NCBI RefSeq assembly: GCF_003443675.1
Contig: NZ_CP031963.1
Coordinates: 5,866,501 to 5,930,500, forward strand
Origin: Aquimarina sp. BL5
Lineage (GTDB): Bacteria > Bacteroidota > Bacteroidia > Flavobacteriales > Flavobacteriaceae
Direction of reading: 5' to 3'
Length of the DNA: 64,000 nt
Shown one piece after another: positions 9,320-19,600 of the stretch. The notes beneath the pieces are model-generated. The model had not been told where the DNA came from. It searched no databases and saw only the letters and a list, made by a program, of their open reading frames with translations. Position numbers and translations under genes: made by a program. Each line of letters opens with the position of its first letter. Position 1 is the stretch's first letter.

Positions 9320-10957
9320 ATGAAAAAATTAAAATATAATTTAGGAATTTTTATACTGCTGGCTTTTTTGTTTGGTAGCTGTCAAGAAGATGATGTGCCC
9401 GTAGGCGAAATTATTACCCCATCTAATATACAAGTAACGGTGGATATTGTAGGAGCAGATGCTAGCAATCCAAATGGAGATGGAAGTGGTACAGTAAATT
9501 TTAGTGCAACAGCCGATAACGCCATTACATATACGTATGTTTTTAATGGAACAGCAGAATCATCTCCATCCGGAACTAAATCATATGATTTTTCTGTTAC
9601 AGGTTTAAGTACCTATACTGTGACCGTTATAGCGGTAGGAACCGGAGGAGTATCATCTAGTACTTCTGTAGAAGTAGATGTATTGGTATTGTATGAGCCA
9701 CCAGTAGAGTTAATAACGATGTTAACGACAGGGTCTTGGAGAATCAAAAGCGAGGCTCCAGGGCATTTTGGTCTGGGAGCTGTAGGAGATACAGAACCTT
9801 CAGGTTTCTTTGCAGCACCACCGAATGATAAAGCAACTGTGGGTATGTATGATGACCGTTATGTTTTTAATGCAGATGGTACATTTACACATATAACAAA
9901 TATTGAAAATGATGATCCAACTGAAGATCCATCTGGAACCGTATTCGGAAGAGTTAATTTAATTGATGAATTAGGAGCGCATAGTATAGATCCTAATGGC
10001 GCAGATATAGAAAACTATCCATTAGATGACTATTCAACTTCTTGGTCTGTTAGTGCTCCAGGAGGGGTAGAAACTCTAAACTTATCAGGAATAGGTTTTA
10101 TTGGTTATTACGTAGGTGGTAATCATAGTTATGAACTCTTTAGGTTTGCAGATCAGCCTGCAAATGAACTAATTCTTAGAACTACAGATGGAAATAATGA
10201 GTTTGATTGGTGGTTTATAATAACCTCAGAAGAACCTGGTGGGACCGATGATATTGCGGAGCCGCCTTTCGATACACTAGTTTGGGCAGATGAGTTTGAT
10301 ACTGCTGGAGCTCCTAGTACAACAAATTGGACATATGATATAGGTACAGGAGATAATGGATGGGGAAATGGAGAGTCTCAATCTTATACAGATGATTCCA
10401 GCAATGTGATTGTAGAAGATGGTTTGCTGAAGATTACTGCTAGAGCTGAGAATGGAGGATATACGTCTGCTAGAATAAAAACTCAAGACCTATTTTCATT
10501 TACTTATGGAAAGGTGGATGTTCGTGCTAAATTACCAACAGGCGGAGGTACTTGGCCGGCTATATGGATGTTAGGTTCAAATATTACAGAAGTAGGTTGG
10601 CCCAATTGTGGAGAGATTGATATTATGGAACACGTTGGAAACAATCAGGACGTAGTATCCAGTGCGCTTCATTTTCCTGGAAATAACGGAGGCAATGCGA
10701 TTTTTGAAGAAACCAACGTTGCAGGAGCATCGACAGATTTTCATGTATATAGCGTAGAATGGTCATCAACAGAAATTGTCTTTTCTATTGATGATACACC
10801 ATATCACACATTTCCTTATGCTAATAATTTACCATTTTATAATAATGATTTCTTCCTGATACTTAATGTAGCAATGGGAGGAACTTTTGGAGGAGCCATA
10901 GATCCTTCATTCACTGAGTCTACTATGGAAATTGATTATGTAAGAGTTTATCAATAG
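9320..10957 (+). CDS. GH16 beta-1,3-glucanase (laminarinase) lipoprotein
   Basis: 545 residues. A lipoprotein signal (LAFLFGSCQEDD) is followed by a PKD-like module (about 35-120), a module of about 170 residues related to the repeats of the preceding gene (TGSWRIKSEAPGHFGLG, YDDRYVFNADGTF, LSGIGFIGYYVGG), and a GH16 catalytic domain (about 315-545). The GH16 signature GEIDIMEHVG gives Glu432 as nucleophile and Glu437 as acid/base, in the ExDxME form of beta-1,3-glucanases. It should be anchored to the outer membrane and cut laminarin-type chains for SusCD import. It follows the preceding lipoprotein gene after 51 nt. Confidence 0.92.
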   Translation: MKKLKYNLGIFILLAFLFGSCQEDDVPVGEIITPSNIQVTVDIVGADASNPNGDGSGTVNFSATADNAITYTYVFNGTAESSPSGTKSYDFSVTGLSTYTVTVIAVGTGGVSSSTSVEVDVLVLYEPPVELITMLTTGSWRIKSEAPGHFGLGAVGDTEPSGFFAAPPNDKATVGMYDDRYVFNADGTFTHITNIENDDPTEDPSGTVFGRVNLIDELGAHSIDPNGADIENYPLDDYSTSWSVSAPGGVETLNLSGIGFIGYYVGGNHSYELFRFADQPANELILRTTDGNNEFDWWFIITSEEPGGTDDIAEPPFDTLVWADEFDTAGAPSTTNWTYDIGTGDNGWGNGESQSYTDDSSNVIVEDGLLKITARAENGGYTSARIKTQDLFSFTYGKVDVRAKLPTGGGTWPAIWMLGSNITEVGWPNCGEIDIMEHVGNNQDVVSSALHFPGNNGGNAIFEETNVAGASTDFHVYSVEWSSTEIVFSIDDTPYHTFPYANNLPFYNNDFFLILNVAMGGTFGGAIDPSFTESTMEIDYVRVYQ

Positions 10958-10992
10958 GTATACACTTAGTTTTTAAATTGTTTTTATTTTTT

Positions 10993-11021
10993 GGAAGGCT
11001 ATTTACCACAGATAGCCTTCC
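10993..11021. repeat. Hairpin between GH16 and GH3 genes
   Basis: A 10-bp perfect stem (GGAAGGCTAT, 10993-11002, with ATAGCCTTCC, 11012-11021) has a 9-nt loop. A T-rich run precedes it but no T-run follows on either strand, so it is not a standard intrinsic terminator. It could be an RNA processing or stability element that sets the ratio of upstream to downstream transcript. Confidence 0.5.
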
Positions 11022-11067
11022 TAATAAACATTCACATTACTTTAAATAATAGTTTAGATCATTTATA

Positions 11068-13392
11068 ATGAAAAAGAATTATATCATATGTATTGGAATT
11101 CTATGCGGCTTTTTATCAATAAGTTGTAATACGTCTTCAGAAGAGATAAATGACATAACGACTAATACAGTAACCACTAATAATGGTTTGGATGAAACAA
11201 TAGAATCAAAGGTAGATTCGCTTCTTGCTATCATGACTATTGAAGAAAAAATAGGGCAAATGAATCAGTATAATGGTTTTTGGGATTTAACAGGCCCTCA
11301 GCCCAAAGAAGGAGCAGCCGCTAAAAAATACGAACATTTACGTAAAGGTTGGGTTGGATCCATGCTTAACGTTAGAGGTGTTAAAGATGTAAAAGCGGTG
11401 CAAAAAATTGCAGTAGAAGAATCAAGATTAGGTATTCCTTTAATCATTGGCTTCGATGTTATTCACGGATATAAAACAATGAGCCCAATTCCACTAGCGG
11501 AATCTGCAAGTTGGGATATGGCTGCTATAAAAAAATCCGCTGAGGTTGCTGCTTTAGAGGCTTCTGCTGCAGGGATTAATTGGACATTTGCACCTATGAT
11601 TGATGTATCTAGGGATGCCAGATGGGGAAGAGTTATGGAAGGTGGAGGAGAAGATCCTTTTTTAGGCGCTAAAATAGGCGTTGCAAGAATACAAGGTTTT
11701 CAAGGGGAAGATCTTTCTGCAAATAATACAATAGCGGCCTGTGCAAAACATTTTGCAGGATATGGTTTTTCTGAAGCAGGAAAAGATTATAATACAGTAG
11801 ATATAGGAACTTCTACTTTGAATAATATTGTTTTTCCACCTTTTATAGCTGCAAATAAAGCGGGTGTAAAAACTTTTATGAATTCTTTTAATGTACTAAA
11901 TGGAATACCAGCAACAGCTAATAAAATGTTGCAAAGGGATGTTCTTAAAGGTGATTGGGGATTTAACGGTTTTATCGTTTCTGATTGGGGGTCGATAACC
12001 GAGATGATTGCTCACGGGTATGCAAAGGACGGAAAAAGTGCAGCAGAAATGGCTGCCAATGCCGGATCAGATATGGATATGGAATCTTATCTATATGTAG
12101 AGCATTTAGCTAATTTGGTTAATGAAGGAAAAGTAGAAGAACGTTTGATAGAAGATTCAGCAAGAAGGATTCTTAGGGTAAAATATGAACTTGGTTTATT
12201 TGAGAATCCTTATAAATATTGTGATGAGAATAGAGAAAAATCTGTTATTGGTAGTAAAGCAAACAAAGAAGCGGTATTAGATGTCGCCAAAAAATCTATT
12301 GTGCTTCTTAAAAACAATAATAAACTACTTCCTCTTAAAAAAGAAGGACAGAAAATAGCACTGATTGGCGCATTGGCGAGTGATAAAAATAGCCCTTTAG
12401 GAAGTTGGAGAATCGCTGCTGACGATAATACTGCTATTTCTGTTTTAGAAGGGATGCAACAGTATAAAGGTAATTCATTAGTATATGCTAAAGGAACAGA
12501 TGTCTCAATTGGTAATACTGCATTTGTAACAGAAACTAAAATTAATACTAAGGATAAAAGCGAATTCGGAAAAGCTATTAAAGTGGCTAAAGAAGCGGAT
12601 GTAGTAGTGATGGTTTTAGGAGAAATAGGTTTTCAAAGTGGAGAAGGACGAAGTAGAACAAAATTAGATTTACCAGGAGTACAACAAGAACTATTGGAAG
12701 AAGTTTTTAAGGTAAATAGTAATATTGTTCTGGTCTTAAATAATGGCAGACCGTTAGCAATACCTTGGGCTGATGCCCATATTCCATCAATCGTCGAAGC
12801 GTGGCAATTAGGATCTCAAAGTGGAAATGCTATCGCACAAGTTTTATATGGGGATTATAACCCTAGTGGAAAATTACCCATGTCTTTTCCTAGAAATGTA
12901 GGTCAAGTACCAATTTATTACAATCATAAAAGTACAGGAAGACCTACAGAACCAGCTCCAGATATAGTTTTTTGGTCGCACTATTCTGATCAGGAAAACA
13001 CACCATTATATGCTTTTGGACATGGATTGAGTTATACTAATTTTGAGTATAATAATTTGAAAATAAAACCAAAGAATACTTCTGCTAATAATCCGAAAAT
13101 AACTGTGTCAATCGATATTACTAATTCTGGAGATTATGAAGGTAAAGAAGTGGTTCAATTATATATTAGAGATCTTTTCGCTAGTGTAACGAGACCAGTT
13201 AAAGAGTTAAAAGGTTTTGAAATGATTTCATTGAAGCCGGGAAAGACTAAAACGGTAAGTTTTGAATTAAATAAAGAAACTTTAGGGTTTTATAATAATG
13301 AGGATCAATGGATTGTTGAACAAGGAGAATTTGAAGTATTTGTTGGTGGAAGTTCTGATAAAACGATAACCTCTAATTTTGAATTGAAATAA
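11068..13392 (+). CDS. GH3 beta-glucosidase lipoprotein (BglX type)
   Basis: 774 residues with a lipoprotein signal (GFLSISCNTS). GH3 landmarks: KHFAGYG, the nucleophile motif GFIVSDWGSI (Asp306), the SGEGRSRTKLDLPG region typical of BglX-like enzymes, and a C-terminal fibronectin-III-like domain (DITNSGDYEGKEVVQLYIRD). It removes terminal glucose from beta-linked oligosaccharides. In this locus it would degrade the laminari-oligosaccharides made by the GH16 and GH64 enzymes. The lipobox suggests an outer or inner membrane anchor facing the periplasm. Confidence 0.93.
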   Translation: MKKNYIICIGILCGFLSISCNTSSEEINDITTNTVTTNNGLDETIESKVDSLLAIMTIEEKIGQMNQYNGFWDLTGPQPKEGAAAKKYEHLRKGWVGSMLNVRGVKDVKAVQKIAVEESRLGIPLIIGFDVIHGYKTMSPIPLAESASWDMAAIKKSAEVAALEASAAGINWTFAPMIDVSRDARWGRVMEGGGEDPFLGAKIGVARIQGFQGEDLSANNTIAACAKHFAGYGFSEAGKDYNTVDIGTSTLNNIVFPPFIAANKAGVKTFMNSFNVLNGIPATANKMLQRDVLKGDWGFNGFIVSDWGSITEMIAHGYAKDGKSAAEMAANAGSDMDMESYLYVEHLANLVNEGKVEERLIEDSARRILRVKYELGLFENPYKYCDENREKSVIGSKANKEAVLDVAKKSIVLLKNNNKLLPLKKEGQKIALIGALASDKNSPLGSWRIAADDNTAISVLEGMQQYKGNSLVYAKGTDVSIGNTAFVTETKINTKDKSEFGKAIKVAKEADVVVMVLGEIGFQSGEGRSRTKLDLPGVQQELLEEVFKVNSNIVLVLNNGRPLAIPWADAHIPSIVEAWQLGSQSGNAIAQVLYGDYNPSGKLPMSFPRNVGQVPIYYNHKSTGRPTEPAPDIVFWSHYSDQENTPLYAFGHGLSYTNFEYNNLKIKPKNTSANNPKITVSIDITNSGDYEGKEVVQLYIRDLFASVTRPVKELKGFEMISLKPGKTKTVSFELNKETLGFYNNEDQWIVEQGEFEVFVGGSSDKTITSNFELK

Positions 13393-13393
13393 A

Positions 13394-14152
13394 TTGAAAA
13401 AACTCTTAACCTATATCATTCTTTCATTACTCTTTTTTTCTTGTGAGGATTCAAGTTCAATTATCTGGGAGGATAATTTTGATGAGACTAGATTAAATGA
13501 ATCCTATTGGAATTATCAATTAGGAGATGGTTGTCCAGATTTATGTGGTTGGGGTAATAATGAAAGACAGATATATACTAAAGAGAATGCTAGACTTGAA
13601 CGAGGGAACTTAATAATAACCGCAACAAAGGAGAATGATGTATATAAGTCTAGTAGAATAACTACTAAGAACAAGATAGAGTTTCAATATGGAACTATAG
13701 AAGTTAGGGCAAAATTGCCTACAGGACACGGTTTATGGCCAGCGATATGGATGCTCGGGTCAAATATAGATGATAGAGGTTGGCCGGACTGTGGAGAAAT
13801 AGATATTATGGAATATGTGGGCAAAGAGCCCCATATTATTTATAATTCATTGCATACTAGACAGAGTTTTGGTAATACTATTAATTCTAGGAAAACATTA
13901 ATAGAGAACGTAGAAGAAGGTTTTCATTCCTATAAATCAATATGGACAAAGGACAAAATAGAGTTTTATATAGATAATAAACTGGTTTATACATTTTCTC
14001 CAGAAATAAAAAATGACAAAACTTGGCCTTTTAATCAGCCTTTTTATATAATTATTAACCTTGCCATTGGCGGTAACTTTGGGGGTCCAGAAGTCGATGA
14101 TACAATCTTTCCAAAGCAATTGGAGATTGATTATATCAAAATCTGGAAATAA
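13394..14152 (+). CDS. Second GH16 beta-1,3-glucanase lipoprotein, TTG start
   Basis: 252 residues: a lipoprotein signal (LSLLFFSCED) followed directly by a minimal GH16 domain. The catalytic motif is GEIDIMEYVG (Glu135 and Glu140), and GLWPAIWMLGSN and EIDYIKIWK mark the fold. The start is TTG one base after the GH3 stop codon. No upstream ATG is possible, and a later start would lose the signal peptide and lipobox, so TTG is very likely real and coupled to GH3 translation. Unlike the GH16 at 9320 it has no accessory modules, so it probably acts on shorter or soluble chains. Confidence 0.9.
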   Translation: MKKLLTYIILSLLFFSCEDSSSIIWEDNFDETRLNESYWNYQLGDGCPDLCGWGNNERQIYTKENARLERGNLIITATKENDVYKSSRITTKNKIEFQYGTIEVRAKLPTGHGLWPAIWMLGSNIDDRGWPDCGEIDIMEYVGKEPHIIYNSLHTRQSFGNTINSRKTLIENVEEGFHSYKSIWTKDKIEFYIDNKLVYTFSPEIKNDKTWPFNQPFYIIINLAIGGNFGGPEVDDTIFPKQLEIDYIKIWK

Positions 14153-14465
14153 ATACCGTCATAATAAGGAATATTAAATTCAGCTCTACCCTTGATTTTG
14201 GCTTAGTATATATTCATTATACAACCAAAATCAAATTTAAGATGATGATATTTTATAAATATCACACATAGAAATGGATAATTGAAATATTTAGTGTTTC
14301 TAATTATCAAAACTACTTGGGAAAAACATATTTGATGTTCAGATTGTTAGGTTGAAACAATTTTGAATGTAGGGAAATAGTAATGCTGTATGTAGCAAAA
14401 CACATAGAGCTAAGGATTGCTTATATGATTTTTTTAAAAATAACTTAATTACACAAACCATTTTA
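14153..14465. other. Intergenic region before the T9SS glucanase genes
   Basis: 313 nt without a gene. It contains the hairpin at 14192-14234. I found no exact TAnnTTTG; catatttg near 14327 is one base off. The gap and hairpin suggest that the GH64 and large GH16 genes form a second transcription unit. Confidence 0.5.
14192..14234. repeat. Two-part inverted repeat after the GH16 gene
   Basis: TTGATTTTGG (14192-14201) pairs with CCAAAATCAA (14225-14234). Inside it GTATA (14206-14210) pairs with TATAC (14218-14222) around a 7-nt loop. The result is a 15-bp interrupted stem. No clear T-run follows, so it may be a weak terminator, an RNA 3'-end stabiliser or a regulator site. Confidence 0.5.
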
Positions 14466-16640
14466 ATGATGAAAACAAAAGTATTCTTAAAAACCGAACC
14501 AAAAACTAGTAGTATTCTTAAACTCTTTTGCTTATTATTATTTTTTAGTATTACAGTAAAAGCACAGACCTTACCTTATGAAATATCTAATACTTCAGAA
14601 TACCCAGATGATGAGGTTTTTATTGCGATAGTAGGTATTACAGATGGTCACGTATGGGTTGATCCCGTAAATGGTCAAGTTAACAATATGGATTCTTCAA
14701 TTAATACTGTTCAAGGTCCAGTTATTGACGGAAATCAAGGCCCTGGACTCGATGGGAAATATGCAAATTGCTTTCGTAAACTAAGTGATATACCAAATAA
14801 AACAATTCAGATACCTAAAATAGCTGGATGTCGAATAATGATTTCATTTAAGAGTCAGTTGTATTTATACTTTTTTGGACATTCTGGGTCTCCTAGTGGA
14901 TATGCTGCTCCCAATTTAGCGAACCCAACGGATCCTAATCAAGGTATTAAATTTGAATTGATAGAATTAACCTTTAATGATTTTGGTCTTTGGTGTAATA
15001 CATCTAGAGTAGATGCATATCAATATCCTATGGGATTAGAAGTTTGGGGAGATGATTTTTATAAAAAAGTAGGAGAATTAAAGAAACATAATGAGATTTT
15101 AGATCAATGGCAGAGCACGGCTCCAAGTGAGTTCAAAAGCTTATTAAACACAACGGATGGTTCAATTCATTTTCCAACGAAGGTTGCATCATTTCCAAGA
15201 AATTTTATGGATGGTTATATTAATGAAATCTGGTCTAAATATTCGAGTCAGGAATTAGCATTTACATCAGATGCAGGTATCTGGAGAGGAAGTGTACAAG
15301 GAGCCAATTTTGTGTTTAGAAGAGATAGTGACGGCCAGATAGGAACTATTTTTGGCAAGCCAACAACTTTAGAGGCTATGGAAGGTAGTGGGGTTATGGC
15401 ATCAGGAGATCGGTGGGATTTAGTAGTTCAGTCTCAAATGGTAGCGGCAATTACAAGACATGCTGTTGATTTAAATTTGCCTTCAGGAACTTTGCAAGAC
15501 TTTGGGGATACTTCTAAATATTACCAAACCTGGCCTTATAATTGGTATTCTAAATTTTTCCATCAAACGGTTATCAGCTTCGAAAGCCAAACATATACGT
15601 TTGCTTACGATGATGTTTATAATCAGTCGGCAACAATCCATACGCCAAACCCAAGAAATATAAAAATCACCTTAGGTGGAATCGATGGAGATTCAAATCC
15701 TAATGATTCTGCTGTAACGTTGTATCTGGATTGCTCTTATTCAGGAACTGCTGTAGGTCTTTCTGAAGGAAGTTATACAAAGGCTCAACTTGCTGCCTTA
15801 GGAATACCTAATGATATGGTGTCTTCTTTGCGCGTAAATCCAGGATACAAAGCAACATTATATTGGGATGATAATTTTACAGGAGCTAGCTTGGAAAAAA
15901 CATCAGATGATAGTTGCTTAACCAATGATGGTAATTGGAATGATGAGATGACCTCTATACTTGTGTCAAAAACTGATAATGATGGATCTAGTCTGCTAAT
16001 TGAAGCGGAAAATTTTTCTGCTATGAATGGAGTTCAGGTAGAACCATGTATAGAAGGAGGTGAAAATGTTGGGTATATTGATAATGGAGATTGGATGGCG
16101 TATGCTAATATCAATTTTCCTACTTCAGGTAATTACCTGATAGAATATCGAGTTGCTAGTTTAGTAAATGGAGCTAAATTATCAGCTGATCTAAATGCAG
16201 GAACCATTGCGCTAGGGGAAGTGAGTGTACCAAATACTGGTGGATGGCAAAATTGGACTACAGTTTCCCATTTAGTTAACGTAAATGCTGGGACATATCC
16301 TTTTGGTATTTATGCCGTATCGGGAGGTTGGAACATTAACTGGATTAAAATAACAGATCAAAATACACAAAGACTTAATGAAATTGATAAAGTTAAAGTA
16401 GGTAACCTAAAAATAAAAGCATACCCAAATCCAGCAACATACCAATTAAATATTTATGGAGTTATCAGTGAATCAAATCTACTTATAGTTGATATTTCCG
16501 GTAAAATAATCAAAAAAATACAGGCTCCAAAAAGTAATGATGTCATAAAAATTGATGTGAGTTCATTGCAATCAGGAACATATTTTATTAAAACATATCA
16601 AAACAATACTTGGAAAATTTCAAGGTTTATTAAAAAGTAA
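14466..16640 (+). CDS. GH64 beta-1,3-glucanase with beta/gamma-crystallin, CBM6 and T9SS sorting domain
   Basis: 724 residues. A signal peptide ends at VKA-Q (about 33). The GH64 domain is about 35-400, with Glu167 and Asp183 spaced 16 apart (in IELTF and SRVDAYQYP). That matches the Glu/Asp pair and spacing of the Streptomyces laminaripentaose-producing enzyme. A beta/gamma-crystallin-like module follows (about 417-502), with two N-D-x-x-(S/T)-S motifs (NDMVSS and NDEMTS) that usually bind calcium. Then come a CBM6-like module (about 509-630, IEAENFSAMNGV) and a T9SS type A sorting domain (about 648-724, AYPNPATYQLNIYG). It should be secreted and probably surface-attached, releasing oligomers from insoluble beta-1,3-glucan. 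Confidence 0.9.
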   Translation: MMKTKVFLKTEPKTSSILKLFCLLLFFSITVKAQTLPYEISNTSEYPDDEVFIAIVGITDGHVWVDPVNGQVNNMDSSINTVQGPVIDGNQGPGLDGKYANCFRKLSDIPNKTIQIPKIAGCRIMISFKSQLYLYFFGHSGSPSGYAAPNLANPTDPNQGIKFELIELTFNDFGLWCNTSRVDAYQYPMGLEVWGDDFYKKVGELKKHNEILDQWQSTAPSEFKSLLNTTDGSIHFPTKVASFPRNFMDGYINEIWSKYSSQELAFTSDAGIWRGSVQGANFVFRRDSDGQIGTIFGKPTTLEAMEGSGVMASGDRWDLVVQSQMVAAITRHAVDLNLPSGTLQDFGDTSKYYQTWPYNWYSKFFHQTVISFESQTYTFAYDDVYNQSATIHTPNPRNIKITLGGIDGDSNPNDSAVTLYLDCSYSGTAVGLSEGSYTKAQLAALGIPNDMVSSLRVNPGYKATLYWDDNFTGASLEKTSDDSCLTNDGNWNDEMTSILVSKTDNDGSSLLIEAENFSAMNGVQVEPCIEGGENVGYIDNGDWMAYANINFPTSGNYLIEYRVASLVNGAKLSADLNAGTIALGEVSVPNTGGWQNWTTVSHLVNVNAGTYPFGIYAVSGGWNINWIKITDQNTQRLNEIDKVKVGNLKIKAYPNPATYQLNIYGVISESNLLIVDISGKIIKKIQAPKSNDVIKIDVSSLQSGTYFIKTYQNNTWKISRFIKK

Positions 16641-16671
16641 AACTATCTAACACAAACTAAAAATTTTAATT

Positions 16672-19600
16672 ATGAAAAAGGGCTTATTTTTTAAAGCTAT
16701 TACAGTTTGCATTATTCTTATTTTTTCAAATGAAATAGGATACTCACAATGTTCAGAACTCATATTTAATGATGAGTTCTCTGGTAATTCAGTAGATCTT
16801 ACTAAATGGAGTTTTGATAATGGAGATGGATGTCCTACGCTCTGCGGCTGGGGTAATGCCGAGGAACAATGGTATCAACCAGAGAACACCACCGTGCAAA
16901 ACGGGAATTTGATAATTACCACTAAAAATGAATCAGCAGGAGGTAAGCAATTTACTTCTTCAAAGTTAATTACATCTGGTAAATTTAATTCTAAATATGG
17001 TCGATATGAAGCTAGTATAAAATTGCCTTCTGCAGGAGGAATTTGGCCTGCATTCTGGATGTTACCAGAAAATGGAAGTTGGCCTTTTACTGGTGAAATT
17101 GATATTATGGAATCTCAACATAAAAACCCAGAAAGTATTGGAGGTACTGTTCATTATTCTAATGGAGGCTGGCAATATAATGGAAGAGAATTCAATGCAG
17201 GATTAGATCTTTCGGCAGGGTTTCATGAATATGCAGTAGAATGGGAGCCATCAGAAATACGCTGGTATGTAGATGACCAATTATATCATACCGTTACTCC
17301 AGCGAATACGGTAGATCCTTGGCCATTTAGCGAAGGAGATTGGTATCTTATTCTTAATGTAGCAGTTGGCGGTCCAGGAACCCCGTATACTGGAAATATC
17401 CAACCTACACCGGCAGATTATCCTACACAAATGGAGGTTGATTATGTTAGAGTGTATAGTGGTACTTTTAATACACAACTTATTGGTGACAATAGTGTAT
17501 ATGAAGGCGAAACTGGTAAGTCTTATACCATTACGCCAATAGAAGGAGCATCTTATAGTTGGACAGTACCTAACGGTGCTAGTATTATTTCTGGCCAAGG
17601 AACAAATACTATCTTAGTTGACTGGGGTATCACAGAAGGAGATGTGAAAGTTGTGGTAAATGTTCCAGAATGTGGTATCAATGAATTTAAGATGAGTGTT
17701 TCTGTTAATCTGGTTAAAACATTAGAATATGTTTTTGAGGATTTTGAAGGAAATAGAAACTTAACATATACTTCCACTACAGATGGAGCATTAAGTGAAT
17801 CTGTTGCAAATCCAGGAGGGAATAGTAACAACAGTTCCTCAATTGTAGGGAGATATGTCCGAGCTACTGGTGCGCAATATGATGGTTTGTACATGACTAC
17901 TACTAATATCGGTAATGCTTTGGAATACACTTCAGGAGAAAAGTCCATTTGGTTAGATGTATATAGTGATGCGCCAATAGGAACAGAGTTTATTCTACAG
18001 ATAGAGGATAGTTCACTTTCGTCTGGAGATTGGCCATCAGGTCGTCATAGTAGATATAGTGCTAAAACGATTTCTCAGAATCAATGGGAAACTTTAGAAT
18101 TTGAGTTGCTGGATAGACCAGATGCCAGTGTTGGAGCTTTGGATGTAGATCAATTCGTTTTATTAATTGATCCAGATAGTTATACAGGACATACGGTATA
18201 TATTGATAATATGAGGAAAATGGATGCACCCTACCCTACTTTATTAGAAGAAATTATTATAGCTGATTATGACGGAATCAATCAATTAGAATTGTTTTTT
18301 GAAAATGGAGAGTATACTCCAAATGTTACCAATCCAACTCCAAATGATATCAATAATAGTGCAAAGGTAGCTAGGTACGAAAGAGGAACTTTTGAATTAT
18401 ATGATGTTGTTAGTTTTAATACGAATGCTATAGAAGATTCAAGTCCTTTTATAGATGGAGACAATATCTTTTTTATGGATGTTTATACATCTGCGCCGGT
18501 AGGAACTGAGATTTCTTTGAGTTTAGAAAACAGTGAGGGATCAGATAGTGATTTTCCTGCAGGAAGAAATAGTCAATATGCTAGTGTAGTAAAAGAACAG
18601 GATCAATGGCATACAATAGCATTTAGTTATACTACATCGCCAGATTCAGGGACATCTAACTTATCTATTAATGAGATTTCAATTCTTTTTGACCCTAATT
18701 CTAATACATCCGAAACATATTATTTTGATAACTTGAGATACGGGATTACTAAATATCCACCGTCTTATGAATTTTCTGAAATGATTCATAATTACAATGG
18801 AGTAAATAATCTTTCATTAAATAATACTACTACAGGTAATTATATAGAAAATGTAGGTAATCCCGGAACAAATGAAGTAAACAACTCATCCCAAGCCGCA
18901 AGCTATGTAAGGGATAATACAGAGCTATACGATGTTTTATTTTTTGACACCGATTTTATTAATGATGCTAGTGCTTATGTTTCTGAAGATAAGAGATTTG
19001 CAATGGATGTATATACAAGTGCACCAGTTGGAACAGTTATTAGCTGGCAATTAGAAGCAAGTTCATTGTCTACACCTAATAATTATCCATCCGGTCGGCA
19101 TAGTGTTTATCAAGCAACAGTAAAAGAACAAAATAATTGGCATACATTAGAGTTTATTCTTACAGGAACTCCAGACTTAATAGTTAGTGATGCCCAAATA
19201 GATACCGTTGTATTTTTATTTGACCCTAACAGCGATAGCGGCGATACATTTTATATAGATAACCTAAGATCTTTAACAAAAGAAGAGGTTACGCAAACTC
19301 CAGTTTTATCTTCAATAATTGTTTCTCCCAATAATGTCGAAATTAATCAGGGGGAAACAGTACAGTTTAGTGCACAAGGTTTTGATCAGAATGGAGAGCC
19401 ATTTAATACTGATTTTAGTTGGACAACTACAGGAGGTTCTATAGACGCTAATGGTTTGTTTATAGGTTCAGATATTGGAGTCTATAGTATTACTGCGTCC
19501 AGTGGATCAGTTTCTGACGTAGCATCTATAACGGTAAATGAAAATACTAATTCATTTGAAACTATTCCTGGAACAATACAAGCTGAGGATTATAAAGAAG

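Noticed and set aside
17281..17948. Minus-strand frames of 105 and 131 codons inside the large GH16 gene
   Set aside because: Opposite a continuous, domain-supported gene; no promoter or family match.
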